The notes: generated by a model from the sequence alone, not told the origin. A stretch of 64,000 bases of DNA from Ancistrus triradiatus (GCA_025084515.1 JAJAGP010000222.1:496001-560000); one strand, 5' to 3'; counted from the stretch's first letter, positions 11,228-23,760 are shown. Numbers and translations are program-made.

Positions 11228-11229
<2 letters not shown>
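10942..11229. mobile_element. Short inverted-repeat element embedded in TG microsatellite
   Basis: ACCTTGTCTTGCTATACTTG at 10943 and CAAGTATAGCAAGACAAAGG at 11209 form nearly perfect 28-bp inverted ends. TG repeats flank both sides. It contains a T-run and no coding sequence. Confidence 0.75.

Positions 11230-11288
<59 letters not shown>
11228..11288 (+). repeat. (TG)n microsatellite
   Basis: About 60 bp of TG with one interruption, directly after the inverted-repeat element; a second TG run lies at 11381-11409. Confidence 0.95.
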
Positions 11289-11289
<1 letters not shown>

Positions 11290-11378
11290 CCGTGACACCA
11301 TCCACTGTGTTCATATAACATTTGACAGAAAAGCACATACGCTTGTGAACATACAGAGTGTGTGCTTTATATATTTTT

Positions 11379-11411
<33 letters not shown>

Positions 11412-12119
11412 ACTCACTCTTTTCTCTCTGGGGGTCTCTCCACTTCACACTCCTCTGCTCCTCTGCTGGCAGATCAGTTGCCATGGCAGCAGTAACCCAG
11501 AGCATCATGGCGAGTGTGAAGTCAATGATGAAGGTGTCTGCTTTCTGAGGCTGTGAATCCTAACCTGTGTTCAGCTGAGACACTCTGATCACGTGACCTA
11601 ACACTCGACTGAGCCCTTCAGCACTATTTATCACCAATTTGTTCTCCAGCTGTAAACTGTGATTTCAGAGGGGTTTACAGGATTCGGAGATTATTGCTTG
11701 TCACGTCTTATGAGGTGATGCTAATAAATATCACGTGTTCTCCACTTTCTGCTATTCGGATTCTTTGATGTCGGTTTTGCACTGGTATACAACACAAGAA
11801 TATTACATTCTGCTTACATCACCATTTTGATTTCATGCCCAATATGGCATTGCTCAACCAAAAACAAGCCATCTGCTCAAAAATATTGTCATCTGCACAG
11901 TTCTGCTCCTTTTATTTCTATTCCACTAAACAGTGACTTGAAGAACTTAATCTAGTTGTTCAGTCTCACAAGGTTTCTTCCTGATGCTTCTCAAAGACGT
12001 TATTCGGTGCCTCTGAGGACGCTGGCTGCTTATTTGGATTCTGTATTTGACTTTTCAGACTAAATCTATTGTAAATGGCTGTAAATTGAATTGAACTGCT
12101 TTTGAAGGTGAGAAAGGCC

Positions 12120-12700
12120 TAACACTCCAGCCCAGTCAAGACCGCTAGAGCTGAGCCGGAGTCAAGACAGAGTTTCACTTTGCTTTCATTATCATTCCTT
12201 ATAATATTAAATAATATATAGGTTAACATTTTGATTAATTGTTATTATATAACAATTTATATAACATATAAATATAATATTTAACAATTATATAACACTT
12301 GCAGTCTTAACATCAGACTATTAAAAATAAAGTGTTCACTGATTATATACTGAACAACTGGGACTGTGCTGGTCTAGCAGTTAAGGTACTGGACTGTGGA
12401 AGGTCCAGGGTTCAAAACCCACCTCTGCCAGGCTGCCACTGTTGGGTCCTTGAGCAAGAAGAAGAGCTGAGTGTAGAGAGCTGAGTGTGGTCCATTCTGT
12501 TTGAATGGATTGTTGATATTCAATAACAACAGAAAAAAGTTCGGTTCATAATTAACATTACCTCAGGCAGATGCATTGGACTCAACAACAATCCACCTTA
12601 CCCCGAGACCCCCGAGTTAAGACCGAGACCCCACTCATTTATGGTCTCGAGATTGAGACCGGACTCAAGTAGGACTCAAGTTCGGCCACTGCAGGAACCC
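12120..12700. repeat. GAGACCGAGACC-type dispersed repeat with a SINE inside
   Basis: Begins near CAGTCAAGACCGCTAGAGC and ends near GAGATTGAGACCGGACTC, with related fragments at 30055-30110 and 55569-55592. A family 1 SINE (12360-12475) lies within it. It looks like a decayed element whose two ends are related to each other; class unknown. Confidence 0.55.
12360..12475 (+). mobile_element. tRNA-derived SINE (family 1), 3' truncated
   Basis: GGTCTAGCAGTTAAGGTAC (A-box region) and CCAGGGTTCAAAACCCAC (B-box region), then CTGCCACTGTTGGGTCCTTG. It stops after the AGCAAGAAG run, without the GTCTGCTAA tail. Confidence 0.75.
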
Positions 12701-12993
12701 GGCTTTGAGTCCTGGTGGTGCTTTCCAACCAGGTCGGCCATCACATGACTGTGCTTGGAGGCCATCCCTCCAGGGATAGGAAAGACTTAGGAATGAAAGG
12801 TTTTGAGCAAAAATTGAACAATACAGAATATCCAATCCAAAGTTCTATTGAGGCATTACAGATGCTTTTCTGTCTCTTACTGGTTGCTGCCATTTCAGGT
12901 TACTGTAGGTCAGTAGACAATGTTTTATTGGCTACCATGTTCATTGCATTTACTAAACAGCTATTCAGTCTGGGTTTACAATATGGGACTTCA

Positions 12994-13962
12994 GCCATAA
13001 CATCAAAACCACCTAATTTTGTGGAGATCCTGCCACTAGACCTCTGAACAATCAAGGTATGTTCTGTGGTATATGGCAGCAAGCCATCAGAAGCAGGACC
13101 CTTTATGGCCTGTATCAGACTTTTGTCCAGCACATCTCACAGATGCTCGATTGGATTGTGTTCTGAGGAATTTGGACGCCATCTCTTTGTACCACTTCTC
13201 AGGCATTCCTCCTATTCAGCTATTAGTGCTGTGTGGCAGGGTGCAGTATCTTGCTGAAAAAGGTCATCGCCAATAGTGAACACATTTGCCATGATGGGGT
13301 GCACTTGGTCTGGTGCAGTGACTGTGTTTATATGCACTTAATAATCCGAACCTAATAGGATTTCTGCAGTTATCTGATTATTCAAGTGGCCATGTATACA
13401 GCATACTCCGAACAAAGAGAGCTGGATTTTACACCAGTAATTGGATTACTCAGAGCATGTATACCAGTTACCCGATTTTCTAACCTGACATGGTTGCCAG
13501 GTCCATCTATTCTCAAACTTTGTATGGCTTCTAAAACTAGTTTATTTGGCAACCGTGACAGGGTTTTTCTTGCGGGATCCGGCAACCCTGGTATTGACGC
13601 ACCCAGGAATACAGGCAGCGAAACGGCTATCGAACACTTTGTGGAGACTCTGGATATACTAGTATATACTCAAATAAACAAAGAATTAGATTGTAAAATG
13701 GTAAATTTTGAAGTTTGTCACATTTCTATGAGGTTATTGGCTTGTAGAAATCCAATTATTACCCAAGTTAGATAAACCCGGAGGTTTCCCATTATCTGAT
13801 TTCTCAAGTGCATGTATACTACAAAACCGGATTTTCTGAAGTTAACGGACTATTAAGTGTGCATGTAAACACACTTAGTGACTGCAAGGACCCCAGCTTT
13901 CTCAGCACAACATGGCCCAGAGCAGTTCTTCAGTTCATCTGTCAGTGGTTTTAGTGTTATGG
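12994..13962. mobile_element. DNA transposon relic carrying a nested insertion
   Basis: The ends GCCATAACATCAAAACCACC and GTGGTTTTAGTGTTATGG are inverted. The interior (CACAGATGCTCGATTGGATTG, a back-translated Tc1-like NPIE region on the minus strand) is broken. The hAT-like element at 13325-13876 lies inside it, so this relic is older. Confidence 0.65.
13325..13876. mobile_element. hAT-like MITE with 8-bp target duplication
   Basis: The termini GTTTATATGCACTTAATAATC and TAAGTGTGCATGTAAACACA are inverted. The flanks AGTGACTG (13317-13324) and AGTGACTG (13877-13884) are identical 8-mers, the duplication size made by hAT transposases. Removing the insert rejoins the host relic as GGTGCAGTGACTGCAAGG. 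Same family as 40-510, with no transposase. Confidence 0.75.
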
Positions 13963-14511
13963 ATGATTAATGTACGCTACTGTAAAAGTGTAACAGTAGA
14001 TACTGGGATTTCAGATTGGAGAGTTGAGTTTGCTGGTGCCATAGCAGTTTGGAAGATTTGAGGCTGTACTTTGCCAGCACTTCCCCACAAGCCACACACT
14101 GGCCATGCATCATCTCCATAGCCTGTCTGTGTAAATCTGTACTCATCATATTTTCCCATGTTAATCCTTTCAGAATCGTCCACTGCTCCATTGCTGGGCT
14201 AATCACCCACTGACTGAATGCATCTCAGCGCACGTTGTTGAAATTTTAGGATTAGATCAATTAAAAATCAATCTGTTTGAGTGGGTGACCTGTAGGTGGT
14301 GTGAAATCCTCAAAAAGGCTTGCACATTATTTTCACTGCATTCCCTTGTTATAAAGCTTACCCTTTACAGTAACTGAATTCTAACATTTCTTCGGTGGCT
14401 CCCTAGGCACAACGTCAGGGGCAGCAACCTCCAGTGTAATAACCTTTAAACTGTAGCTTACGTTACACACATTTGTCGCTGCACTGCTCAGTTATCAGTT
14501 CAGACTGGATG

Positions 14512-14980
14512 TAAGGTATTGCAAAAGTCTTAGGCCACCATTAGGTTTGTTGTTTTAGCAGTGGGTTAATGACCATATTTAACATATGGTTGATCATTAG
14601 ACCCAAAAATTTCAGACTTGGATGTGTCACTCCATAATGCTCTTTTCCACTGATCTTCCTACCAATCTTTGTGAGCTTTGTCTTTGCCTTTTCACCCTGT
14701 TCCACTTTTGAAAAAGTGGTTTCTTGGCTGCTACCCATCCAAAAAGATCATTCCTGATGGTCGTCTTCAGCTTCTTCTGACCTGGAAGCTGCCAGTTGCT
14801 CAAGTGTAGAGGGAGGTCATACGAAATACTTACCATTGTTGCCTAACGGGCTTTTCTGATTTTTGTTTCAGTCTTTTAATACTGCATTGAACTTTTCTGC
14901 ATTTCTATTATTCTCTATTATATAAGTCATTATACCAGTATATGAATCCAATGGTGGCCTGAGACTTTTGCACAGTACTG
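14512..14980 (-). mobile_element. Family A Tc1-like deletion derivative
   Basis: Left end GCAAAAGTCTTAGGCCACCA; right end GAGACTTTTGCACAGTACTG followed by TA. The minus-strand remnant reads TTIRNDLFGWVAAKKPLFQ (transposase N-terminal region) with frame breaks. It ends 200 bp before exon C. Confidence 0.8.
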
Positions 14981-15180
14981 TACTTTAATTCTGTAATTAT
15001 CCACCTACTTGCTGTATCCACATTATTGCAGTGTTCGGTAGATCTGTTGGTTGTAAATACAACAAAGAATTAACCTCTTTTTTAACTTTTGTTTTTACCG
15101 TCCACGCATTGTAGTTACAAAAGTGTTGCTTAAATTGTGCCGCGATTGTACAGCATTCTCTGGCTCTCTCTCTCTCTCAG

Positions 15181-15308
15181 TATCACCACTAAGTTGGAGC
15201 GAGCTCTGGAGAAGGTCGCACCCCTCCTAAGGGAGATCTTTGTTGACTTCGCGCCCTTCCTGAGCCGCACTCTACTGGGCAGCCATGGCCAAGAACTTCT
15301 CATCGAAG
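15181..15308 (+). CDS. nbea: neurobeachin exon C (pre-DUF1088 helices)
   Basis: Exon of 128 nt. The acceptor is a CT-rich tract ending CTCTCTCAG at 15180 and the donor is GTGCAG at 15309. The first base completes AG|T (Ser) from exon B, and the last base opens a Gly codon. The peptide begins SITTKLERALEKVAPLLREI and continues through FVDFAPFLSRTLLGSHGQ to ELLIEG. This block is nearly invariant in NBEA and LRBA and forms amphipathic helices of the solenoid before the PH-BEACH module. Its strong conservation next to decayed repeats shows it is under purifying selection. This exon alone does not separate NBEA from LRBA; the neighbouring exons do. Confidence 0.96.
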
Positions 15309-15713
15309 GTGCAGTACTGTTGTTTTAAGGAAATCTTGTAATAAGCAGCTACTCCTCTCTGTTAGGACTCTGAGGTATACATGGCAGGTGAGCCTAAGCC
15401 ATGCAACCAAACACTCATTAAGTTTAAAGAAATACCTCGTTTTCTTAAACATCTCCATCCACTAAATCTATAAATCATGTCTCGTTACCACAAACAGTCA
15501 TTTCAACATGTTTGAGTTTGCTGAGGAAAGAACAAGAAACATAATTAGTCAAACTCACCTAAAATGGGAGGCTAAGAGAAGTCGAGTTGTTTTACAATCT
15601 GTGCAATATATATTTAGAACTAGAGCTGTTATAATGTACCAACAAACAGAATTCCAACAGTGGAACAAGACAGTAATTATTCGGATCTCTTAATGTATTT
15701 TTTAGGTTTTATA

Positions 15714-15841
15714 TATTTAGGGTTTTTTATATACTATATATATATATATAATATATATAATATTTATATATTATATATATATATATATATATAAATAGAT
15801 ATAATATAAAGATATATACATGTGGTGTGTATGTGTTGGTG

Positions 15842-15875
<34 letters not shown>

Positions 15876-16300
15876 TATATATATATATATATTATGTGTT
15901 GTGATATTATCTATATATAAATATATATGTGTGTGTGTGCCTGTGTGTGTGTATATATATGTGTGTGTATATATATAATTATATATATTTATATATATAT
16001 AATATTACACGTGTGTTGTGTGTGTGTGTGTGTGGTGTGTGTGTGATGTATGAGGTGTATATATATATATATATATAGTATTATACGTGTGTATATATAT
16101 ATATATTATATATATCTACACGGGTGTGTGTGTGTTTTTTTTGTGTGTGTTGTGTGTGTATGTTATGTATGTGTGTATATATTATATATATATACGTGCT
16201 GTATATATAATATATCTATACTCTATAAACGTGTGTGTGTATGTATATATATATGTATTATACATATACGTATATATATGTGTGTATAGATAATATATCG

Positions 16301-16358
<58 letters not shown>

Positions 16359-16376
16359 CGTGTGTGTGTATATATA
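15714..16376. repeat. Long compound TA/TG microsatellite
   Basis: About 660 bp of irregular TA and TG repeats with interruptions. The apparent open frames here (Tyr/Ile/Val/Cys only) are repeat artefacts. Confidence 0.95.
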
Positions 16377-17576
16377 GTCCATTGTAAGTGTTGTTTTTGT
16401 TTGAGTTCATTATTATTGTTTCAAAAACATTATCTATTCGTCTACTAATGTCATTGAGGTTACACTTTATGATCTCACACATATCGAATAAGACTGATTA
16501 TCTCATTACCATTGCTCATATTAAGCTCTGGAATATAATAGACCTAAAGACACAGACTGAGGGGCATCTCTGAACCTGCAGGCCTTATGGACTGCCCCTT
16601 GTGTGTACTGGTGAGTTTGCCGAGAGTGGTCCGAGGAGGGACAAACCATGAACTGGCAACACAGTGTTGGGTGCTCATCGATGCACGAGGACAGCAAACA
16701 GCTCACAGAAATGTTCTACTGCTTGTTATGGGCAGAATGTGTTGGGGCAAATCTAGGATTTTTCAAAATCGTGGGGCAAAAAGGGGGCATATTCAAAATA
16801 GGGGAGCCAGCTATATGTCCTACATTCATGTGCAGTTCTTTTATACATATTTCAGCTGTCGTAGCTTGTTTGCCATTGGCAGCCTTTTGCAAGAAGCAGG
16901 ACACACATCATTGACTATACTTAGTAAATAGTTCATTGAAGCCACTTAAGTTCAAGCTAAAAGTCAGGACAGGGAAATTGGCAGACACAGTCCAGAGATG
17001 ATTAAAGCGGTTTCACCTTTCTACCCATGTGCAGTGGAGGCCAAAATGTTTGAGAGCATGCTCTTATTTAACATTTTTCTTGAATGAATACAATGTGGTT
17101 CATTATAAATCATGTAACCGGTGTATGAATTTGAGTGAATCTGACTGTCGTGGACTTTTCCTCCACAGCCACCTGAACTAAACCCCACTGCAGGTGTACG
17201 CGTGTGTCAGATATCACGTTACACTGTGCCGTGACGTTTGTGTGTTTAGTCGACTAGTCCGCTGTCGCATAGTACTGTGCAAAGCCATGTATGGAAGTGT
17301 CATAAATCATTTTCATATAGGCTAATGGTGAGCTGTATTGTATGTAGAATGTAGGGAATAGTGAACAGGGAACTATTTAGGATACAGCCCATAAGCATGT
17401 GAGCTTCATATTGCGAAACAGCGAAAGTGAAATTAACAGTGTTTTAAAAAAAGATTGCCATTAAAGTAGTAATACATTAACAGATCCAATATAAATAGTT
17501 TGTATAATTAAATACATGTAGAATGACTGTACTGTATTATTAAAACACATATGTATGCATATTATAATATAAAAAA

Positions 17577-18356
<780 letters not shown>

Positions 18357-18358
18357 GA

Positions 18359-18455
18359 AGGGGTTTCAGAGTGGCCGTCTCCTCACAGACCGGGTTTGAT
18401 TCCGGCTCCATTACGACCCTGAATTGGATTCAGCGTGTATGATAATGAATGAACA
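18359..18455 (+). mobile_element. SINE family 2 fragment
   Basis: GTGGCCGTCTCCTCACAGAC and GGGTTTGATTCCGGCTCC (B-box-like), joined to CATTACGACCCTGAATTGG and ending GATAATGAATGAACAAATAA. An internally deleted relative of 35692-35990. Confidence 0.55.
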
Positions 18456-19324
18456 AATAAATGAATAATATTGAAGGATGAAGCTAAATTATAAAATGAA
18501 ACTTAAAAAGAGAAAGTACTAACAGATACAGACGTCCATAAGACAGAATGGCTGCAAAGGAAGAAAGGTGAAAGCTGGAGAGAAAAGACGTGAGAGAGAT
18601 TGCACGGGGAAGTCTCATTGGAGTACTCTCACTAATTCACACAGGCATCAAACAGTCCGGCGTTGAGCTGACAGATATAATCAAGATAACGCAAAGAGGA
18701 AGGAAGGTTGCGTGTTACCGTGACAAGTGTGAATAAGTGTGACCGCAGGCCTGATCCGAACCTGCCAAGAGCCTAAATAAACACTGAGCTTAGTCAAACA
18801 AAGACCTCTGCACTCGATCACAGCAACTGACGCCCGGGAAAACACTGCCTCAGCATCTGAGCGTGCTCGGGTCTTTCCTTCGACGGCTCCCACTCTGCCT
18901 TTCCTCAGACTCGGACTAAGCCGGGATCGGATTGACTTTAGCCTGAGTCCATCTGTTTGAACATTGTAAACTGACGTGATATTAAACAACATGGATTAAA
19001 AACAAACTGTCTGAGCTGATTAGCAAAACGTATTTTAATATTTTATCAACCACCAGCATCTCTCCGTGTATTCCGATTGTAACAAACATGATATACACAC
19101 ATGCACACATTATTTATTTAGAGTTAAGTAATTATTTATCAAATAGAAAAACTCTAATATGAAACTGAATACATTTACAGCATTAGTGCACTTTGTGCAT
19201 AGTGTATATATACTGTCCCATTTATTGAGGCTGAGGCTTTACATTAATATTTAGGTGTGTGTGTGTGTGTGTGTGTGTGTATGTATAAAGTATGTATGTA
19301 TGTATATATATAAAGTATACATAC

Positions 19325-19655
19325 ATATATAATTAAATGGTTTTTTGAGATCCCAGACTAGTTCCCAGACTACACCCAGAGTCAAGACCCCAGAGGGAAG
19401 AAGAAAGGCTGAGAGGAAGCAGGAGCAACTTCGAACCCATTTTAATCTGGTTATGACCATACGATAACATTCATTTCTTAAATCCATGGCTCGTTAAAAC
19501 ATTACCATAATGGAACAGTATTGTGTGTAGGATGTCCAGAGTAGAATGTTGTGCATAAGAGACGGGAGAATAAGTATAACTGCAACTGGATCTTTTCATA
19601 GATCAAATGTTGTCTAAAAATTCCTGACAATAACGACTTATTCCAAGTGTATTAT
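19325..19655 (+). repeat. Left arm of a large inverted repeat
   Basis: TATAATTAAATGGTTTTTTG through TCTAAAAATTCCTGACAATA and AACGACTTATTCC. The reverse complement of the whole arm, with small gaps, is found at 21265-21700. The identity I can see by eye is high (for example AGAGACGGGAGAATAAGTAT, exact in both arms). Confidence 0.8.
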
Positions 19656-20570
19656 AAAATATGATGTGACACAACAATGCAAAAAATGTAAGCTTTCTGA
19701 AGGATCTTAATTATTTTATTTTGTAGTGAAGTCTAAGATTAGAGGCCAGAGACAGCTAACAAATGCCATTATTGTGAGTGTTCTGGGTAGTTTTTTATTT
19801 GTGTTAAATATATTGTCATTAAATATATATTTTATTATATTGATATACCTTAAATTTGCACTGTGCACAACTATTTATGACATATACATGTAATGTCCTA
19901 CATACACACACACACCTTTTTTGAAACAATGAAGACTTCTGTAATAAAAGAAAATAACCTTAATGACTATAGAATTGCAAATACAAGTTGATTACAATTA
20001 ATTCTATGACAATAAGAAATAAACACATACATTTTGTATACATGTGATGTTTAAATTCATTCGTATGAACTAAAATACATTCATTTTAAAAATCCAAAAC
20101 CTTTTCAAGCATGAATGGAATCCTAACAATACTGCAACATCTGCTTGCATGATTTTTTCCCCGATGTAACGGCATTCAGTCTGTGCTCTGCTAATACTCC
20201 TAATAACAAACGCCTGATAGAGACGGAGTTATGTTCCAGTGTGCATCAGAAATTAATATTCAAATGCTCAGTATTGTAGAGATTTGTTTTTCTTGGTCAG
20301 AATTTTCTTGGTCAGTGTATCTGCAAGAAATTAAAACCCTGGATGTAAATATATGATGTTGTTTTTTAACCTTAAGGATGTTTAAGGATGCAAAATGAAA
20401 ATGAAAACGCACTCAAAGAACGTACACAAATTAGGTATTTTAAATCTACATGCAAACTTGATGAAACTAGAATTAAATCCTTTAAATGACATAGTTTGTC
20501 ACTTTGCCCTATGTAATATAAAATTGAGCCTACGTCTGTTTGAGTGCAGAAAGCAGGGAGGATTCAGTTA

Positions 20571-21118
20571 CCGTATTTTCCGGGCTATAATTAATTATAA
20601 GGCACAATATCAACGATCGTCTGCTAACGGATCTATTTTCATACATAAAGCGCACCGGGTTATAAGGTGCATTAAATGAAACAAAACTCTTAAGTTCCGT
20701 CAGAAGCTCAGTTTGGTCTTTACCTGGCGCAGGGCGTCTTCTTGCTTCCTCCACTTCCGTACCATTGATTCGTTAATGTTGAATTCTCTCACAGCTGCTC
20801 TATGACCATGTTGTACTGCGTGACTGATAGCGTTGTGTTTGAAATCCGCTTCGAAAATAAATGAATGAATGAATGCACGTACCCTAATGCTGAAGCACAT
20901 ACCGTATTACTCCGCTATGCTGCGCACTACGGTGGCCGTAAGCTTCGTAACCTACCAAGGCCGTGCTAAAACATTTTGACAGATTTATGAGCACCGTGTA
21001 CCATCTACAATCGGTTCTAGGTCAGAAAGCACAACCAGAAATAATTCATACATTAGACGCACCGCATTTAAAGGCGCACTGTCGATTTTAAGTGCGCCTT
21101 ATGGTCCGAAAAATACGG
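20571..21118 (-). mobile_element. pogo-like (Tc1/mariner superfamily) deletion derivative
   Basis: The ends CCGTATTTTCCGGGCTATAA and CTTATGGTCCGAAAAATACGG are inverted and flanked by TA on both sides. On the minus strand, near 20880-20720, a remnant reads HAVQHGHRAAVREFNI then NESMVRKWRKQEDALR, a Psq/CENP-B-type helix-turn-helix found at the N-terminus of pogo-class transposases. The DDE domain is gone, so the copy is non-autonomous. It lies between the two arms of the large inverted repeat. Confidence 0.8.
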
Positions 21119-21264
21119 TATTTGGTTCCGGGAGTGCGATTTATCTTGTCTAAAAATAAGTTTGAGAGCACAGATTGTGTGGTTGAATTAATACTGAGGA
21201 AGGGCAGGTATTGGGCAATGCACAATTTGCACAATTCTACGTTTGTGTTGAAAAAGAGGCAAGA

Positions 21265-21700
21265 AATTGGATTAAGTCGTTATTGTAAGGTATTTTTAGA
21301 CAACATTCGATCTATGAAAAGATCCAGTGCAGTTATACTTATTCTCCCGTCTCTTATGCACAACATTCTACTCCGGACATCTTACACACAATACTGTTCC
21401 ATGATGGTAATGTTTTAACGAGCCATGCACTTAAGAAATGAATCTCATCGTATGGTCATATCCAGATTAAGATGGGTTCCAAGTTGCTCCTGCTTCCTCT
21501 CCGCCTTTCTTCCATATGCATCCGTTACCTCTGGGGTCTTGACTCTGGGTGTTTTGTGACAATGCTTATTGTTTAAAAAACTGAACGAATCATTTCTCGA
21601 CAGAATTTCTGCCCTGCCCACATCTGCTGGATGAAAGCTGAGATGTTCTCTGTAATCTGAATAGTCCTGGATTTCGAAAAACCATTTAATTATATACTGC
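21265..21700 (-). repeat. Right arm of the large inverted repeat
   Basis: Reverse complement of 19325-19655, including ATACTTATTCTCCCGTCTCT, GGTCATATCCAGATTAAGAT and GGGGTCTTGACTCTGGGTG, then a roughly 120-bp insertion before the terminal AAAAACCATTTAATTATATA. Confidence 0.8.
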
Positions 21701-22884
21701 GTTCACAAATTCTTTGCAAGTGTTGTCATTTGCACAATTATCGTAAGTAAAACACCGACAGCACACCCACTAACTACACATGCGACCTATTATAGAGTTT
21801 AATCAAATTAGAACTGTTTATTTGGGATCAAAGCTTTACTGTAATCCGTCTGTTCACGCTAAACCTTGTTAACTTCTAATCCTGACAATGATGTCATTCT
21901 GATTGAGAAAATTAAATGGCCTAAGTTTTACTTCTTTATTCAGACTATTGGACTTTTTTATGGACACATGGTTATTATAATGAAAATATCTAGCGCTTTA
22001 TTTGCGCAAAGTCCTTTAGGTCATCTCTTAATTCATAATATTCTTGGCCACAGCACTGCGTTACTATGACGTCCCTTTGCAAACAGTATTAGCGCGTAAG
22101 AGTTTCTTCCCAGCGGGTGAGTCATGCCTCCATCGGGCCTCTGCATCGACACCATGCCGAAGAAGAGACGCCTGTTTTCTCTCCACCTTCCCCACTTCCT
22201 TTCCCTCACAGCTGAAATACTGTTCGCCAGTGCAAAGGCGCCCTATTTACCCATAATTACCCACCATCCATCACCCAACACGGCACCAGGGGTCACGCCC
22301 CTGCCCAGCCCCCTCCAGACCCGCGGTCACAGGGGGCAATTATGTCCCGTCCGGCCCCCGATCAGCCCTCGTGCACTTGGAGTTGAGATCGAGGCTTGTC
22401 GGTGGAACAGTGCGCTTGTTGTGAGTGCCGATCTGCAGCGGCCGTACCTCAATGCTACATTCAGCCAGAGCGAATGGAACTGAGAAAGCTCCACATGGCC
22501 CTGTTTAAATAGAATGCATTTAGTTTGTCCAGCAGCATGATCCACAGGTCAAGCAGCCACCTGACTTATGGCAGGACGGATAGAGAGTCGGGGTCATGCT
22601 GCCCATTCAGGGGTCACTCCGTGTACACCATTCCGGGACGTAACCCCGTCTCATAAATGTGAAAGAAGGATTGTAAGGACGGGGAATCTTGAGCACTTGG
22701 CCTCTGAATTATTACAGTGATGGCCTCCACAGATTGAATGGCCTGAGACGGATCCTTCTTAGCGAAGAGCGTGTTTGAATGACACAGTGACACGGGGAAG
22801 GCCGATGATTTGTGAACTGGAGCGCAATCAGGAATGAAGAATTTGGATCTGATAATAGAGTTCATGGATTCATTACTTAAGATT

Positions 22885-23100
22885 TTGTTCATTTTCATAC
22901 CCGCTTAATCCAATTCAGGGTCGCTGTGGGCCAAGGCTTAATCGCCAGTACAGAGTGCAAGGTGGGAACAAACCCCACACACACACACTCACTCACACTG
23001 GGACACTAGAGACCTCACAAACACAAAAACACTTGCAAACCAGACACAGACCAAGTACAGGTGAGGAATCGAAATGGGGCTAACCACTGTGCCACCCGGG
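22885..23100 (-). mobile_element. SINE family 2-like relic
   Basis: CATTTTCATACCCGCTTAATCC, then CAGGGTCGCTGTGG, CACACTCACTCACACTGG and GGCTAACCACTGTGCCACCC, which is the reverse of the GGCACGGTGG.TTAGC head of SINE family 2. Diverged. Confidence 0.6.
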
Positions 23101-23314
23101 ATTTAATAGCTTTTGAAACTAATTACGAAGCTTATTTCTTTAAAATATTCAATTTTAATTTCAACTGAAATGATTTTTTTATTTAAAAGGCATGTCATTA
23201 TGTAAATGGCCATAATAGCAAATAGGACAAATGAAATAAACAGATAAATGCATGTACAGTAGATGCATAAAAAAATAAAATGTACAAAGGATAAGTTTCA
23301 GGCTGTATTTGTTT

Positions 23315-23433
23315 ATATATATATATATATATATGATATATTATATGAATATTATAATATATTTATATATATATTATTATAGGTATGTGTGTGTATTATG
23401 TATGTATATATATATATATATATATAATATAAT

Positions 23434-23470
<37 letters not shown>

Positions 23471-23542
23471 GTGTGTGTGTGTGTTGTGTGTGTGTATGTA
23501 TGTAGTATGTATGATGTATATGATATATTATATTATATATAT

Positions 23543-23575
<33 letters not shown>

Positions 23576-23624
23576 CTATATATACTTATATATATATATA
23601 TTATATAATTTATATAATAATTAT

Positions 23625-23664
<40 letters not shown>

Positions 23665-23679
23665 GTGTGTGTGTGTATA

Positions 23680-23722
<43 letters not shown>

Positions 23723-23760
23723 TGTGTGTGTATATGCATGCATATGTATATCTATAGTAC
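23315..23760. repeat. Compound TA/TG microsatellite
   Basis: About 450 bp of mixed TA and TG runs; reading frames here are artefacts. Confidence 0.95.

Larger units (their letters stand above)
9038..15180 (+). other. nbea: nbea intron B-C (6.1 kb)
   Basis: Bounded by GTGAGC and CTCTCTCAG. It holds Tc1-like derivatives at 9428-9600, 9792-10205 and 14512-14980, an inverted-repeat element in a TG tract (10942-11229), TG microsatellites, a GAGACCGAGACC-type repeat with a SINE in it (about 12120-12700), and a transposon relic carrying a nested hAT-like insertion (12994-13962). The stretches 10206-10900, 11430-12110 and 13970-14500 show nothing I recognise. Confidence 0.8.

Noticed and set aside
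13386..13775. 129-codon plus-strand open frame
   Set aside because: Lies wholly within the non-coding hAT-like MITE; no recognisable domain.
15508..15693. Open frame just downstream of exon C as a continuing exon
   Set aside because: Exon C ends at a good donor in the expected phase for exon D, and this frame has no neurobeachin similarity.
16050..16382. Tyr/Ile/Val/Cys-rich open frames on both strands
   Set aside because: Translations of TA/TG microsatellite; the same applies at 17799-18075, 23309-23739, 24077-24182 and 37608-37826.
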